Counted from the stretch's first letter, positions 42,876 to 52,388 are shown. The stretch is 54,634 bases of DNA from an uncultured Bacilli bacterium (GCA_910584085.1 CAJTZY010000010.1:1-54634), one strand, 5' to 3'. The notes: generated by a model not told the origin, from the letters alone. A program made the numbers and translations.

Positions 42876-43140
42876 AAGATTCTTCCTTTCAAAACATATA
42901 AATTATACTATAATTATATTAAACTTTCAATGCTTTAGAAAGCAGAAACACTAAGTTTCTTTATTTTGTATAAGTTTAAAGTGACAAAATATTCAAAATT
43001 TGTTTTGTTTGCTTATATGTAAAAAAATAGTACTCAATTTACTTATGTAGATTAAGTACTTTACAAGATTATGAAATTTCTTTCAACATATACATTATCC
43101 CAAATTTTAGATTATTTGTCATTTTTTTAAATGTTATCTT

Positions 43141-44229
43141 CTAATTTATAGTTTTAATTCCACCTTTTGTTAGTACACGTGCCTTAGGATAATTTATATT
43201 CTTTTTGCAAACCTCAAAAGATTTTAAATATTGTCTTAAAAAATATACCTTATCAAAATTATTTGTAAAAACCATATCACATAGTTCTAAAGCCTGTTCA
43301 AGATATATTTCATCATACCATTTTAAATCTGAAAATCTATTTAAATTTAATTGATGTCTTTTTTGCACTAAATCATCATTAAAAGATATATTTCGAGAAT
43401 ATGTTAATAATTTAACAAAAAAATTAACATTATTTTGCCAAATTGCAGAGTTTAAAGAACCATTTGGGCATCTAAATTCAATAGTATTTTTTTCCATAAT
43501 ACTATTACAATTATAGACTGAAACATTCTTAAAATTTACTGCTTGATACCTAGAAAATGAAAGCTTAGATATAATTTTATATAAACTCGCACCATTAGCC
43601 TTTAACTGTTCATAATTGTGCCAAAAATCTTTAGTCATGGGACATGCATAATTTAACATCCTAGGTCTTGCAGTTAAAAAATCACCATAAGCAAATCTAA
43701 ATATTATATTTTCATAGACGGACCAAATTTTGATAAAATTTAGCCAAGATTCTTTATTATCACCTAAAGTTTGTGTACCAATGTGAATATGACCACCAGA
43801 GTTTTTATCGATAGATGCAAGAGGTTCTACAATTGAACACACCTTATCTAAACTTATCCAAGCTGATTCATTATCTCTCAACTTAGGAGAATTAATTTCA
43901 GCACCATTATTTAGCGAACCATCATGTTTAATTCTCCAGTCGCCATTTGGAAAAGCCTCAATTAACTGCCTATCAATTCTTTCTCTAATAGCATTTTCAA
44001 ATTCCAATTCTAGGCCAAATGTAATATACTCATCAAAACCTAAGCGACTTCTCAATTGAATGTAATAGTCATCTATTAATATTATTAAATCTTGTAAATC
44101 AAACCCGCTCATTTCAGATAATTTAGTATTAGCATTCGGATCAATAAATTGAAAAATAGGAGCCTCATCAACATAAATTAATTTTTTTATATTATTATTT
44201 GTTACTGTCCTTTTCTTCCTTTTAGACAT
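43141..44229 (-). CDS. Amidoligase family protein (GCS-fold COOH-NH2 ligase)
   Basis: 362 aa with the amidoligase_2 signature: FGLELEF (71-77, metal/ATP acidic residues), KHDGSLNNGAEINSP (101-115), GGHIHIG (145-151) and NTIEFRCPNGSLN (~248-260). These match the glutamine-synthetase/GCS-like fold that makes peptide or isopeptide bonds using ATP. No membrane helix. Its start is 5 nt after the membrane-protein gene, with SD GAGGTAA, so the two are coupled. Amidoligases are predicted to act on peptides, proteins or wall precursors; the substrate here is unknown. Confidence 0.82.
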   Translation of the reverse strand: MSKRKKRTVTNNNIKKLIYVDEAPIFQFIDPNANTKLSEMSGFDLQDLIILIDDYYIQLRSRLGFDEYITFGLELEFENAIRERIDRQLIEAFPNGDWRIKHDGSLNNGAEINSPKLRDNESAWISLDKVCSIVEPLASIDKNSGGHIHIGTQTLGDNKESWLNFIKIWSVYENIIFRFAYGDFLTARPRMLNYACPMTKDFWHNYEQLKANGASLYKIISKLSFSRYQAVNFKNVSVYNCNSIMEKNTIEFRCPNGSLNSAIWQNNVNFFVKLLTYSRNISFNDDLVQKRHQLNLNRFSDLKWYDEIYLEQALELCDMVFTNNFDKVYFLRQYLKSFEVCKKNINYPKARVLTKGGIKTIN

Positions 44230-44234
44230 AAATA

Positions 44235-45083
44235 TTACCTCGTTAACCTATTATAATTATCCCTTTTAATTTCTAATTTTTTTGTCAATTCTTCTACATC
44301 TATAGCTGGATGGTTTCTTTTAATCTCACTTACACAATCACCAAAATCAAAAGAGGTACTAGAACGCACAAGGGCAGTAATTAATTCGGCAAAGAAAGTT
44401 AAAATTATACAAAGTAATGTAAATCCAACATTATCGTCAACTGATTCTCTTACCATAACATATTCATTTTCTGATTCACTATACATAATAGCCTGCAAAT
44501 ATGAATCACCAGATAATTCTTCATCAGTTAAGTTATTTTTAGTTTCTGTCTTCCTTAAAATAGGTTCTCCTAAAATTTCTTCTAAAGAATCTATATTGTT
44601 TCCATTTACTAGTTTCATAATAGTTTCTTCAGTAATATCTTCTATTGAATAAACTTTAATATTTCTTGAATACAAACCATCTGGTAAACTTGTCCATTTA
44701 CTATAATATGAAATAGTGCCTTCTGATTCTTCATAATGTGCATATTGTTGCTCATATCTAATATTTCCAAGACTATCGAATTCTTTCACCATTTCTAGTT
44801 TTTGCTTATGTTTATCTCTATAAAATGGAATTTCTCCAAAAATAGAAAAGCCACCAAAAGTTACTCCAGCGGCAACTATATAAGGTGCGATTAATTGCCC
44901 AAACCTAAGCGAAATTTTTAAATTTTTTAGAGCATTTATTTTTGCATTAGTAAACTTTGAATGTTTTATTTGCATTTCAAGTTTTTTAATTTCATTTTCC
45001 ATCTGTAATAACATTTTTTTCTTTTCTAATCTTTGTTTTTCTGTTAAACGCTTTTTAGCCCCATTATTTTTTTTATTACTCAT
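44235..45083 (-). CDS. Membrane protein with coiled coil, partner of the amidoligase
   Basis: 282 aa. A basic coiled-coil N-terminus (residues ~12-50, KQRLEKKKMLLQMENEIKKLEMQIK), a TM helix (~63-82), an extracytoplasmic loop of ~130 acidic and Tyr-rich residues, a second TM helix (~220-240), and a short cytoplasmic tail. The family is not recognised. It is first of a two-gene operon with the amidoligase, and has its own promoter (45106-45134). It could present a substrate to the ligase or be modified by it; this is inference from pairing only. Confidence 0.7.
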   Translation of the reverse strand: MSNKKNNGAKKRLTEKQRLEKKKMLLQMENEIKKLEMQIKHSKFTNAKINALKNLKISLRFGQLIAPYIVAAGVTFGGFSIFGEIPFYRDKHKQKLEMVKEFDSLGNIRYEQQYAHYEESEGTISYYSKWTSLPDGLYSRNIKVYSIEDITEETIMKLVNGNNIDSLEEILGEPILRKTETKNNLTDEELSGDSYLQAIMYSESENEYVMVRESVDDNVGFTLLCIILTFFAELITALVRSSTSFDFGDCVSEIKRNHPAIDVEELTKKLEIKRDNYNRLTR

Positions 45084-45105
45084 AACATTCCCCCAATATC
45101 TGAAT

Positions 45106-45134
45106 ATAATAGCATAAAATTGAAAAATTTACAA
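45106..45134 (-). promoter_or_regulatory. Promoter of the amidoligase operon
   Basis: -35 TTGTAA (45129-45134), 17 bp, -10 TATTAT (45106-45111), about 25 bp ahead of the first start codon. Confidence 0.5.
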
Positions 45135-45198
45135 TTAATTATGTATAAATTTAAAAAGGGAACTGCATATCTTCATAGCTTGTATTTATTATATTATC

Positions 45199-45498
45199 TC
45201 ATTTTAAAACTTTATCTATACATAATTCCTTTTGTTGTGAAAAAAGATCATATCCTAATTCTTCTGAAATTAGTTTTAAATACATTTCTAATTTAATAAC
45301 TTCTATAGATAAATATCTATCTAATTCTCTTAATGTAATATTAGGAATTTTATCAGTTATAGCAAAAATATTATAACAATATAATCTTTGAGCTAAATGA
45401 AATAGCTTTTCTAATTTTTTGCCATTATCTAACTGTTTAAGCATTAATTCTCTTTTTATAATTTTATTTAATTGTTTTACTGGTCCTACACAATCCAT
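45199..45498 (-). CDS. Hypothetical protein, 99 aa
   Basis: I do not recognise this protein. It is a small, all-helical-looking, Leu/Lys/Glu-rich soluble protein (ITLRELDRYLSIEVIKLEMYLKLISEELG). The start is ATG 45498, since GGTGGAGGA lies at the right distance; an upstream GTG overlaps that SD. It lies between rpoE and the amidoligase operon on the same strand but seems to be a separate unit. Confidence 0.55.
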   Translation of the reverse strand: MDCVGPVKQLNKIIKRELMLKQLDNGKKLEKLFHLAQRLYCYNIFAITDKIPNITLRELDRYLSIEVIKLEMYLKLISEELGYDLFSQQKELCIDKVLK

Positions 45499-45564
45499 TA
45501 TATATTCCTCCACCAAATTAGTATATATTATATATATTTTTTTTATTTGTCAAATTAAAATTAA

Positions 45565-45590
45565 AGAAAAAAAGAAGACTACATATCTTC
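45565..45590 (-). terminator. rpoE terminator
   Basis: Stem GAAGA/TCTTC (45574-45578 with 45586-45590) overlapping the rpoE stop, followed by seven T on the minus strand. Confidence 0.65.
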
Positions 45591-46016
45591 ATCTATTTCG
45601 TCTTCATCTACTATATTTAGGTCATCCATATCATCATCATCTAAATCTATTTCATCATCAGTGATTTCTACACTTTCACTTAAATCTTCTTCTTCATCTA
45701 TCTCTTCTGTTTCTTCTTCATCAAAAATTTCTTCATCGTCTTCTTCTTCATCTAAAACTATTTCTACCTTATGTTTATCCCTTAAATCCCATTCAGCACT
45801 ATCTAGTAATATAAATCTTTTATCAGTAGTAAGAGATGTATAATAATCACCTATTTTAGATGTATAAACATCTTCTCCAAGTTCTAACAAATCGCAAATA
45901 GTCTTAAAAATATTTGCAGTATTCATAGACTTTTTATTTTCTGTCAAAATCATCTCAGTTAAATCTGTATAAGAAAGTACCTCTAACTCTTCTTTTTTCA
46001 TATCTTTTAATTTCAT
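45579..46016 (-). CDS. rpoE: DNA-directed RNA polymerase delta subunit
   Basis: 145 aa. The N-terminal ~85 residues are a HARE-HTH domain (LSYTDLTEMILTENKKSMNTANIFKTICDLLELGED...YTSLTTDKRFILLDSAEWDLRD). The rest is a highly acidic Asp/Glu tail, the hallmark of the Firmicute delta subunit, which increases polymerase recycling and promoter discrimination. The SD is GAGAGGAG. It follows argS by 21 nt. The gene name is shared with an unrelated sigma factor of proteobacteria. Confidence 0.93.
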   Translation of the reverse strand: MKLKDMKKEELEVLSYTDLTEMILTENKKSMNTANIFKTICDLLELGEDVYTSKIGDYYTSLTTDKRFILLDSAEWDLRDKHKVEIVLDEEEDDEEIFDEEETEEIDEEEDLSESVEITDDEIDLDDDDMDDLNIVDEDEIDEDM

Positions 46017-46037
46017 AATATAATAACTCCTCTCAAA

Positions 46038-47735
46038 CTACATTTCTGTAGGTATATCAATTATAAGTAAATTTAACATTTCTTTAATTATTTTATTTGC
46101 AATTTTAATTACACTTATCCAATCATTTAATTTTTCTAAGTCTTTTAAATTTGCAATATGGTTATTCTGATAGAAAGAATTCATACTAACACATATATTG
46201 TATATATAATCTGCTATATAACTTGGTTTAAATTCTCTAAACGCACTCATCAAAAATTCTTCAAAATCTAATAATCCAACTCTTAACTGTCTATCATAAT
46301 TATTATATATGTTATTACTTAAATTATTTATATTTGAATCAAATTTTTCTATAATTTTATTCATTCTTAAATAAGTATATAAAATATATGGACCTGTTTT
46401 TCCCTGTGTATCACTGAATTTATTTATATCAAATATATAATCCTTATCACGGCCATTTTGTAAATCCGCAAATTTTAATATAGAATTTACTATTATATTT
46501 ATGTCTTCCTCACTCATATTTTTATTAGATTCTTTTTTAGATATAAATATTGATTTAACCTCTTTAAATAAATCATCTAATTTTGGTGTTTCACCACTTC
46601 TTGTTTTGTATGGTTTACCATCTATTCCATTTATAGTTCCATGTGGCAGATGAATAAGTTTAGTATCTTTAGTCATCCCACTAAGTTCACATACTCTAAA
46701 TACTTGCTCAAAATGAAGACCTTGTCTTGCATCTGTAATGTATAATATGTAGTCAGGGTTAAAATCTTCCATTCTTTGATATATAGTACCTAAATCTGAA
46801 CTCTCATAAAGATATGCACCATTACTTTTTTCAAATATTAATGGTGGATAATTTACTTTATCCGTTTCTTTATTTATAAATACTACTTTAGCGCCATTAC
46901 TCTCCTTAAGTAAATCTTTACTTATTAAATATTCTTTTACTTTAGGTATATAATCATATGCGTCACTTTCACCTAACCAATAGTCAAATGATACATCTAA
47001 ATATTTATATAATCTTTTAATATCACTACTAGACACATCACATATTTTTTTCCAATAATCTAAATAATTTTTCTTTTCTTGAACATCTTTAATAATAGAT
47101 GCACATTCTGCTTTAATTTCTTCATCTTCTTTAATTAATGCACTCATCATAGGGTATACTTTATTTAAATATTCAAGTGTTATATCACTAGTAGTTAAAT
47201 TATCCCTTTTTATTGCATATATTACTTCCCCTATTGGAAGTCCAATATCGCCTAGATGAACATCTGATATAGTTTTATGACCCACATAATCAATTATTCT
47301 TTTAATAGATTCACCAACTATAGCAGGTCTCATATGTCCTACGTGTAATGGTTTTGCAATATTTGGTCCACCATAGTCTACCACATAAGTAAGGACTCTA
47401 CTTGGCATCTTTAAATTAAATTTAAAATTTGTATCCATCTTTATTAAACAATCATTTATAAATTTATTACTTAAAGTAATATTAATGAAACCTGGTTTAC
47501 AAAATTCTACACTTTTAAAGTAATTATCAAAGTCATCAATCTTATTTATCTCACTAACAATTTCTTCTCCAATTACAATAGGGCTTTTGTGATATAGCTT
47601 TGATAAGTTAAATACTCCATCGCATTGATAATCACATAAATCTGGTCTATTAGACTTTATAACTCTTAAATGTTCACTATAACCAATATTATTTGCTACA
47701 TTTGTAAGTATGTTACTTAAAGTATCAATTACCAT
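46038..47735 (-). CDS. argS: Arginyl-tRNA synthetase
   Basis: 565 aa, class I synthetase charging tRNA-Arg. The HIGH equivalent is KPLHVGHMRPAIVGE, with DVHLGDIGLPIG and GKPYKTRSGETPKLDDL as in ArgS. An N-terminal Add1 domain (residues 1-85) and a C-terminal DALR anticodon-binding domain (helical, end) are present. No canonical KMSKS, as usual for ArgS. Its SD (AGGAGG) is made from the last Gly codons of ywiB, with a 1-nt gap. Confidence 0.97.
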   Translation of the reverse strand: MVIDTLSNILTNVANNIGYSEHLRVIKSNRPDLCDYQCDGVFNLSKLYHKSPIVIGEEIVSEINKIDDFDNYFKSVEFCKPGFINITLSNKFINDCLIKMDTNFKFNLKMPSRVLTYVVDYGGPNIAKPLHVGHMRPAIVGESIKRIIDYVGHKTISDVHLGDIGLPIGEVIYAIKRDNLTTSDITLEYLNKVYPMMSALIKEDEEIKAECASIIKDVQEKKNYLDYWKKICDVSSSDIKRLYKYLDVSFDYWLGESDAYDYIPKVKEYLISKDLLKESNGAKVVFINKETDKVNYPPLIFEKSNGAYLYESSDLGTIYQRMEDFNPDYILYITDARQGLHFEQVFRVCELSGMTKDTKLIHLPHGTINGIDGKPYKTRSGETPKLDDLFKEVKSIFISKKESNKNMSEEDINIIVNSILKFADLQNGRDKDYIFDINKFSDTQGKTGPYILYTYLRMNKIIEKFDSNINNLSNNIYNNYDRQLRVGLLDFEEFLMSAFREFKPSYIADYIYNICVSMNSFYQNNHIANLKDLEKLNDWISVIKIANKIIKEMLNLLIIDIPTEM

Positions 47736-47736
47736 A

Positions 47737-48090
47737 TTAACCTCCTAACTTTAAATTATAGGAAAATATATTTCCTTCTAATTCATAAATTATCGTTATT
47801 TCACTTTTTTCTTGTATCAAATTTTTTGTAAATGTTTCAAGTTCAAATACTTTTGGAACACCAAATAAACTATAAGCTGACATTGTCTTTTTATTATTCT
47901 CAAAAATTAAATTAATTTTATATTCATTACATACTCTATTCATCTCTATTTTATTATTAAATAGTAGAATAGTTACACTAATATTATTCTCTTTATAAAT
48001 AATCTTATTTTTTGTTTTTATACCAATTGTCTCAATATTTAAATTTTCATCATCTGATACTAAACTAGCTATCAAATTAATTTTACTCAT
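47737..48090 (-). CDS. ywiB: DUF1934 domain protein (YwiB-like)
   Basis: 117 aa, predicted small beta-barrel (calycin-like) protein with alternating hydrophobic strands (NNISVTILLFNNKIEMNR, EITIIYELEGNIFSYNLKL). It is assigned to DUF1934 by pattern and by its position directly upstream of argS, as in Bacillus. Function unknown. The start is ATG 48090 with SD GGGAG; the TTG upstream overlaps the SD. It heads ywiB-argS-rpoE. Confidence 0.75.
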   Translation of the reverse strand: MSKINLIASLVSDDENLNIETIGIKTKNKIIYKENNISVTILLFNNKIEMNRVCNEYKINLIFENNKKTMSAYSLFGVPKVFELETFTKNLIQEKSEITIIYELEGNIFSYNLKLGG

Positions 48091-48107
48091 AACATCAACT
48101 CCCAAAC

Positions 48108-48113
48108 ATTATA
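48108..48113 (-). promoter_or_regulatory. -10 element for ywiB-argS-rpoE
   Basis: A consensus TATAAT 17 nt before the ywiB start. A weak -35 (TGCAAA) lies 16 bp upstream. It sits in the 97-bp divergent region shared with the PBP gene. Confidence 0.5.
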
Positions 48114-48187
48114 GCATACTTTTTTTACTTTTGCACTCATATTTTTATATTTTTTTCCAATACTAATCTTAGAACTTAGGTGATAGT

Positions 48188-50152
48188 GTGAAGAAATTAA
48201 AAAAATTACTTAAAATATTCATATTTTGTATGGCCATTTTTATAACTTTATATTATGGGGTTTACTTTGTTGCATCACTTACTAAAAAATTAAATATAAA
48301 TACTGCAAATGGATACTATCTATATGATTCATCAAATAATTTAATTAATGGTACAAGTGATCAATGGATTAAGCTTGAAAATATATCAAAGTTTTTAATA
48401 GATGCGACTATATCAGTAGAAGATAAAAACTTTTATAAACATCAAGGATTTGACTATTTAAGAATAGCTAAATCATTATATATAAATTTAGTAAATAGAA
48501 AAACTTTACAAGGAGCATCTACTATCTCACAACAGTATGCGAAAAATTTATTTTTAACTTTTGATAAGACATGGGAAAGAAAGGCAAAGGAAGCATGGCT
48601 TACAATAAAACTTGAAAGTCAGTATAGTAAAGATGAAATACTTGAAGGATATTTAAACACTATAAATTATGGTGGAGTTTATGGAATTGAAAATGCAAGT
48701 TACTACTATTTTAACAAAAGTGCGAGTGAACTTACCCTTGCTGAATCAACTATTCTTGCAGGAATTCCTAAATCGCCTTCTAATTATTCACCACTACTAA
48801 ATTATGAAAAATCTAAAGAAAGACAATATTTGGTCTTAAATTCTATGGTTGAAAATAAATTTATTACTCAAAAAGAAATGGATGAAGCATATAGTACAGA
48901 GCTTGTTTTTTATGGGTATATAGAAAATAATAAATTAAAAACCTTAAGATATTACGAAGATGCAGTTATGGATGAATTAGATAAATTAGATCTTCCGAAC
49001 TCATTTCTTGAAACAGGTGGACTTAAAATATATACAACACTAGATATGAATGCTCAAACTATACTAGAAAATGCGATTAGAGAAGAATTTCCTGATGAGG
49101 AGATGCAATTATCTAGTATAGTTATGAATCCTAATAATGGTGAAGTTTTAGCACTTGCCGGTGGAACTGACTATACTAAAAGTCAGTTTAATAGGGCTCT
49201 TTATGCAAAAAGACAAGTAGGTTCAACTTTAAAACCATTTCTTTATTATGTTGCCCTTGAAAATGGATTTACTGAATCCACTACATTTACTAGTGAAGAA
49301 ACAACCTTTGTTTTTTCTAATGACAAAACTTATAGTCCAGCAAATTACAATAATAAATATGGAAATAAAGATATAACTATGGCTGCTGCAATTTCATATT
49401 CCGAAAATATATATGCAGTTAAGACACATTTATTTTTAGGTGAAGAAACCCTTGTTGAAATGCTTAAAAGAGTTGGAATAACAGCAAAACTTGAGGCAAT
49501 ACCATCGCTTGCTCTTGGAAGTAAGGAAATAACACTCATAGATATGATGAGTGCTTATGGTACTCTTGCCAGTAGTGGATATAAGGTAGAACCCTATTTT
49601 ATTAAAAAAATTGAAGATTCAAATGGTAATGTTTTATATGAACACAAAGATTCAAGGGAACAGGTTTTAAATTCTAGTTTAGTTTATATCATGAATGAAA
49701 TATTAACTAGTACCTATAATTATAATTTTATTGACTATAATTACCCTACTTGTTTTGATTTAGCATCTAAAATTACAAATAAATATTCTGTTAAAACAGG
49801 AACAACGGATACTGATCATTTGATATTTGGATATAATAAAGATATTGTTGTTGGTATATGGAGTGGATATGATGACAATAAGCCATCTGATGCAAGTAAT
49901 GGAAAATACATTAGGAATATGTGGGCCAATATTGTTGAAAATTATATGAAAGATAAAAAGACCTCTTGGTATAATTTACCTAATAATGTTGTTGGTGTAC
50001 TTATGAACCCTATAAGTGGCACTGTTGCAACAAGTGATACTAAGAACGCTACTATGTTTTATTATATTAAAGGAACTGAACCTACTTATAAGGATTCTTC
50101 ACTTGAGGCACTAATCCCTACTATTAAATTAGAAGATGATAAACAAGAATAA
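48188..50152 (+). CDS. Class A penicillin-binding protein (transglycosylase/transpeptidase)
   Basis: 654 aa, bifunctional peptidoglycan synthase on the outer face. TM helix at ~9-30. The GT51 domain includes SVEDKNFYKHQGFDY with catalytic Glu78, LQGASTISQQYAKNLFL and a KSPSNYSPL segment. Transpeptidase domain: active-site STLK (Ser346, Lys349), SEN (405-407) and KTGT (536-539). The length is on the short side for PBP1A/1F-like proteins, but all motifs are intact. The start is GTG 48188 behind AGGTGATAGT, the same SD spacing seen before cpaE. Divergent from ywiB; terminator downstream. Confidence 0.95.
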   Translation: MKKLKKLLKIFIFCMAIFITLYYGVYFVASLTKKLNINTANGYYLYDSSNNLINGTSDQWIKLENISKFLIDATISVEDKNFYKHQGFDYLRIAKSLYINLVNRKTLQGASTISQQYAKNLFLTFDKTWERKAKEAWLTIKLESQYSKDEILEGYLNTINYGGVYGIENASYYYFNKSASELTLAESTILAGIPKSPSNYSPLLNYEKSKERQYLVLNSMVENKFITQKEMDEAYSTELVFYGYIENNKLKTLRYYEDAVMDELDKLDLPNSFLETGGLKIYTTLDMNAQTILENAIREEFPDEEMQLSSIVMNPNNGEVLALAGGTDYTKSQFNRALYAKRQVGSTLKPFLYYVALENGFTESTTFTSEETTFVFSNDKTYSPANYNNKYGNKDITMAAAISYSENIYAVKTHLFLGEETLVEMLKRVGITAKLEAIPSLALGSKEITLIDMMSAYGTLASSGYKVEPYFIKKIEDSNGNVLYEHKDSREQVLNSSLVYIMNEILTSTYNYNFIDYNYPTCFDLASKITNKYSVKTGTTDTDHLIFGYNKDIVVGIWSGYDDNKPSDASNGKYIRNMWANIVENYMKDKKTSWYNLPNNVVGVLMNPISGTVATSDTKNATMFYYIKGTEPTYKDSSLEALIPTIKLEDDKQE

Positions 50153-50160
50153 ATTTGTAA

Positions 50161-50190
50161 TAAAAAACTATTCAAATTGAATAGTCTTTT
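50161..50190. terminator. Bidirectional terminator after the PBP gene
   Basis: A perfect palindromic stem ACTATTCAA/TTGAATAGT (50167-50185) flanked by A run and CTTTTTAA, serving the PBP gene (+) and the DUF308 gene (-). Confidence 0.8.
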
Positions 50191-50819
50191 TAATTCTCAT
50201 CTGTTTCTTCTTCTATAACAGCGTCTACTACTTTTCCATTTTTAGCTTTTTTATCCTTCTTTGAAACCTTTACAGGTTTATTATCTGTACTTTCATAAAC
50301 TTTATGTTTACTTCTAAAATAGATATAATCAGCAATTTCTGATATAGAATATATTATTATTAATAATCCTATTATTTTATCAAATAATCCTGATATAAGT
50401 AATATTCCCACTATTATCATTATCATTGCAGAAATTAAATACATTTTAAACCCTGAGTTATCTATTGATTTTACTGATATAGCAAATATAATTCTATTTA
50501 TTCCAGCAAATAAAGCCCATAAACCTATTACAACTCTAATAGCAAAACTAAGAGTAGATGAAAATAATATAAGTAATACTCCAAAACCAATTATACATAA
50601 TCCTATTATTAATTCAGATGATTTATATTCTCCAAGTTTCCCTTTCATATATATGTATATAACAGATTTTATAATTCCTACTATTACAAGAATTATTCCT
50701 ATTGCTTTAGATACCATACCAATAATATCATCAGAGCTAGTTAATAAAATTATTCCAAATACTAAAAATAATAATGAATAAATTAAATTGTTTATTGTTA
50801 TTTTATTTTCTTTAATCAT
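50190..50819 (-). CDS. DUF308 / HdeD-like membrane protein
   Basis: 209 aa with six hydrophobic segments (residues ~10-155) in a two-fold repeated pattern (FGIILLTSSDDIIGMVSKAIGIILVIVGI and GFGVLLILFSSTLSFAIRVVIGLWALFAGI), typical of DUF308/HdeD-like proteins. A Lys-rich then acidic cytoplasmic tail of ~40 residues follows. Function unknown. The SD is GGAGG. It is probably monocistronic. Confidence 0.75.
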   Translation of the reverse strand: MIKENKITINNLIYSLLFLVFGIILLTSSDDIIGMVSKAIGIILVIVGIIKSVIYIYMKGKLGEYKSSELIIGLCIIGFGVLLILFSSTLSFAIRVVIGLWALFAGINRIIFAISVKSIDNSGFKMYLISAMIMIIVGILLISGLFDKIIGLLIIIYSISEIADYIYFRSKHKVYESTDNKPVKVSKKDKKAKNGKVVDAVIEEETDEN

Positions 50820-50852
50820 AAAGTTACCTCCAACATAATTATATAATAAAAT

Positions 50853-50883
50853 TTAAAAAAAGAAAAGTTTTTAATTACTTTTC
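50853..50883 (-). terminator. Terminator of the glucosaminidase-like gene
   Basis: Stem GAAAAGT/ACTTTTC (50862-50868 with 50877-50883) overlapping the stop region, then seven T on the minus strand. Confidence 0.65.
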
Positions 50884-52256
50884 TTTAATGTTTTAATCTT
50901 ATCTTCATCTATATAATCTTTTAAAATTTCACTTTCAAGAATAATTGCCTTTTGTTCCTTTACACCACCTAGCCAACTTTCCTGTTCTGCAGATGGTCCA
51001 CCATTATATACTCCAACCATATTTCCTTCTAATGTATAACTTGGGTTAAAGCCATATTCATAATTAGAGGCCTTTTCTAATACACTATTTTTTATATTTA
51101 GGAATGTTCTTACAAAAGCTTCTGCACCTATTTCAAATGTTTTATATCTGATAAATTTTCCACTTTCCATGACTCCGCCACAATTATTATAATTAATGTA
51201 TACCTCAGATGTTCCAAGTCCTGTTTCCCATCTATTTATTGCAATTAATGTAGCTAGTGTATCTTCATCATATATACCATATATATTAGCAAATTCTAAC
51301 ATAATTGTTTCTTTTTCTTCTTTAGTTTTTTCACTTATTATAGGTGTTTTATCAATATTTAGTGTATCGTCATACCAGTGATGATTTTTAAGACAGTTTA
51401 TTACACCTAGTTCAAAAGTTTCTTTTTCATTTATTTCCTCTAATTCTTCTTCTACAAATCTTTTAGCATCTTCATAATCTATAAAATACATATCCGCATA
51501 TTTCTTTATTATAGTGTCTTCTTCTGTTTCATTTTCTTGAACTAAATCTTTCTCTTCAATAGTTTCTGGTGTTTCAATACCATTTAATTTTTGATATACA
51601 CTTGAATCATTTACTTCAACATAAACTTGATCAAAATATTCATTTAATATATCTTCTGTTCTATTTTCTTCACTGCTATTTTCTTCTACTACATATAAAT
51701 TTCCATTTAAAAAATTCATTCTATTCTCTAATGTTTCAATACTAGTTCCATCTGATATAAAACGTTTATTACTTGTTTCTTTTGACTCTGATAAACTACT
51801 AGTTATGTCAATTTGACTACTTCCCATCTGCCCTATAGAAACATCATCATTAAATACTGCCGCAGATGAATCTTTTCTATCTGATACAGAAAAACTTGTA
51901 AGCATAAATGTTGCAGCTAAAGCACTTGTTACTACTAGTCTTTTACTTTGACTTACTCTATTTAAAGATAATTTTGTTTTTTTAGCAACCCTTTTACAAA
52001 CTCTTACAAATATTTCCGTTTGTATATCATTTTTTAAGTTTTTTAATACCGGGTTCTTCAACATTTCAATATTATCTACAATAATAAGTGTCTTGCTATC
52101 TAACAAAGTTAAAATTCTTTGTTCTTCAATTCTTAAATTTACAATTTTACTATTAATTTTAAATTTAGTAATATAAGCTTCTTGGATGGTTTCACCACAT
52201 TGTTCCATATACAATATTTTTCCATCATCTTCTTTTAAGTATATAATTTTTTTCAT
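50871..52256 (-). CDS. Membrane protein with cytoplasmic N-domain and C-terminal glucosaminidase-like domain
   Basis: 461 aa. The first ~105 residues form a charged cytoplasmic domain (MKKIIYLKEDDGKILYME...). A TM helix follows at ~107-124, then an acidic linker of ~190 residues and a C-terminal lysozyme-like domain (AINRWETGLGTSEVYINYNNCGGVM...VYNGGPSAEQESWLGGV) resembling endo-beta-N-acetylglucosaminidases. The Glu in RWETG is the likely catalytic acid. The SD is AGGGGGG. The internal anchor with an intracellular domain, instead of a signal peptide, is uncommon for wall hydrolases and suggests control from inside. Confidence 0.65.
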   Translation of the reverse strand: MKKIIYLKEDDGKILYMEQCGETIQEAYITKFKINSKIVNLRIEEQRILTLLDSKTLIIVDNIEMLKNPVLKNLKNDIQTEIFVRVCKRVAKKTKLSLNRVSQSKRLVVTSALAATFMLTSFSVSDRKDSSAAVFNDDVSIGQMGSSQIDITSSLSESKETSNKRFISDGTSIETLENRMNFLNGNLYVVEENSSEENRTEDILNEYFDQVYVEVNDSSVYQKLNGIETPETIEEKDLVQENETEEDTIIKKYADMYFIDYEDAKRFVEEELEEINEKETFELGVINCLKNHHWYDDTLNIDKTPIISEKTKEEKETIMLEFANIYGIYDEDTLATLIAINRWETGLGTSEVYINYNNCGGVMESGKFIRYKTFEIGAEAFVRTFLNIKNSVLEKASNYEYGFNPSYTLEGNMVGVYNGGPSAEQESWLGGVKEQKAIILESEILKDYIDEDKIKTLKKSN

Positions 52257-52354
52257 GCTTTTCCCCCCCTTTTTTTATCCAATAATTTTAATTTTAACAA
52301 AAATTAAAACCAACTAATGAACAATTATATCAAAAAAAATATATAATTGCAATA

Positions 52355-52380
52355 AAAAATTGACATTTTTGTCAATTTTT
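52355..52380 (-). terminator. Terminator of the gene at 52389
   Basis: A perfect 10-bp stem AAAAATTGAC/GTCAATTTTT with a 6-nt loop, T-rich on both sides. Confidence 0.82.
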
Positions 52381-52388
52381 GTGTTTTT

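Noticed and set aside
42932..42975. Paired small hairpins (GCTTT/AAAGC and AGAAAC/GTTTCT) upstream of prfA as a riboswitch
   Set aside because: Short A/T stems only, no conserved core recognised, and they may be a weak terminator of the amidoligase operon.
7883..48725. Repeated AGTGCGA heptamer on the plus strand (for example near 7883, 8591, 19769, 36603, 39822, 48719), reminiscent of a DNA uptake sequence
   Set aside because: Most minus-strand gene cases read as xTC-GCA-CTT codons (Ile/Val/Phe-Ala-Leu), so codon-pair bias explains them. A genome-wide count against a codon-shuffled control would be needed.
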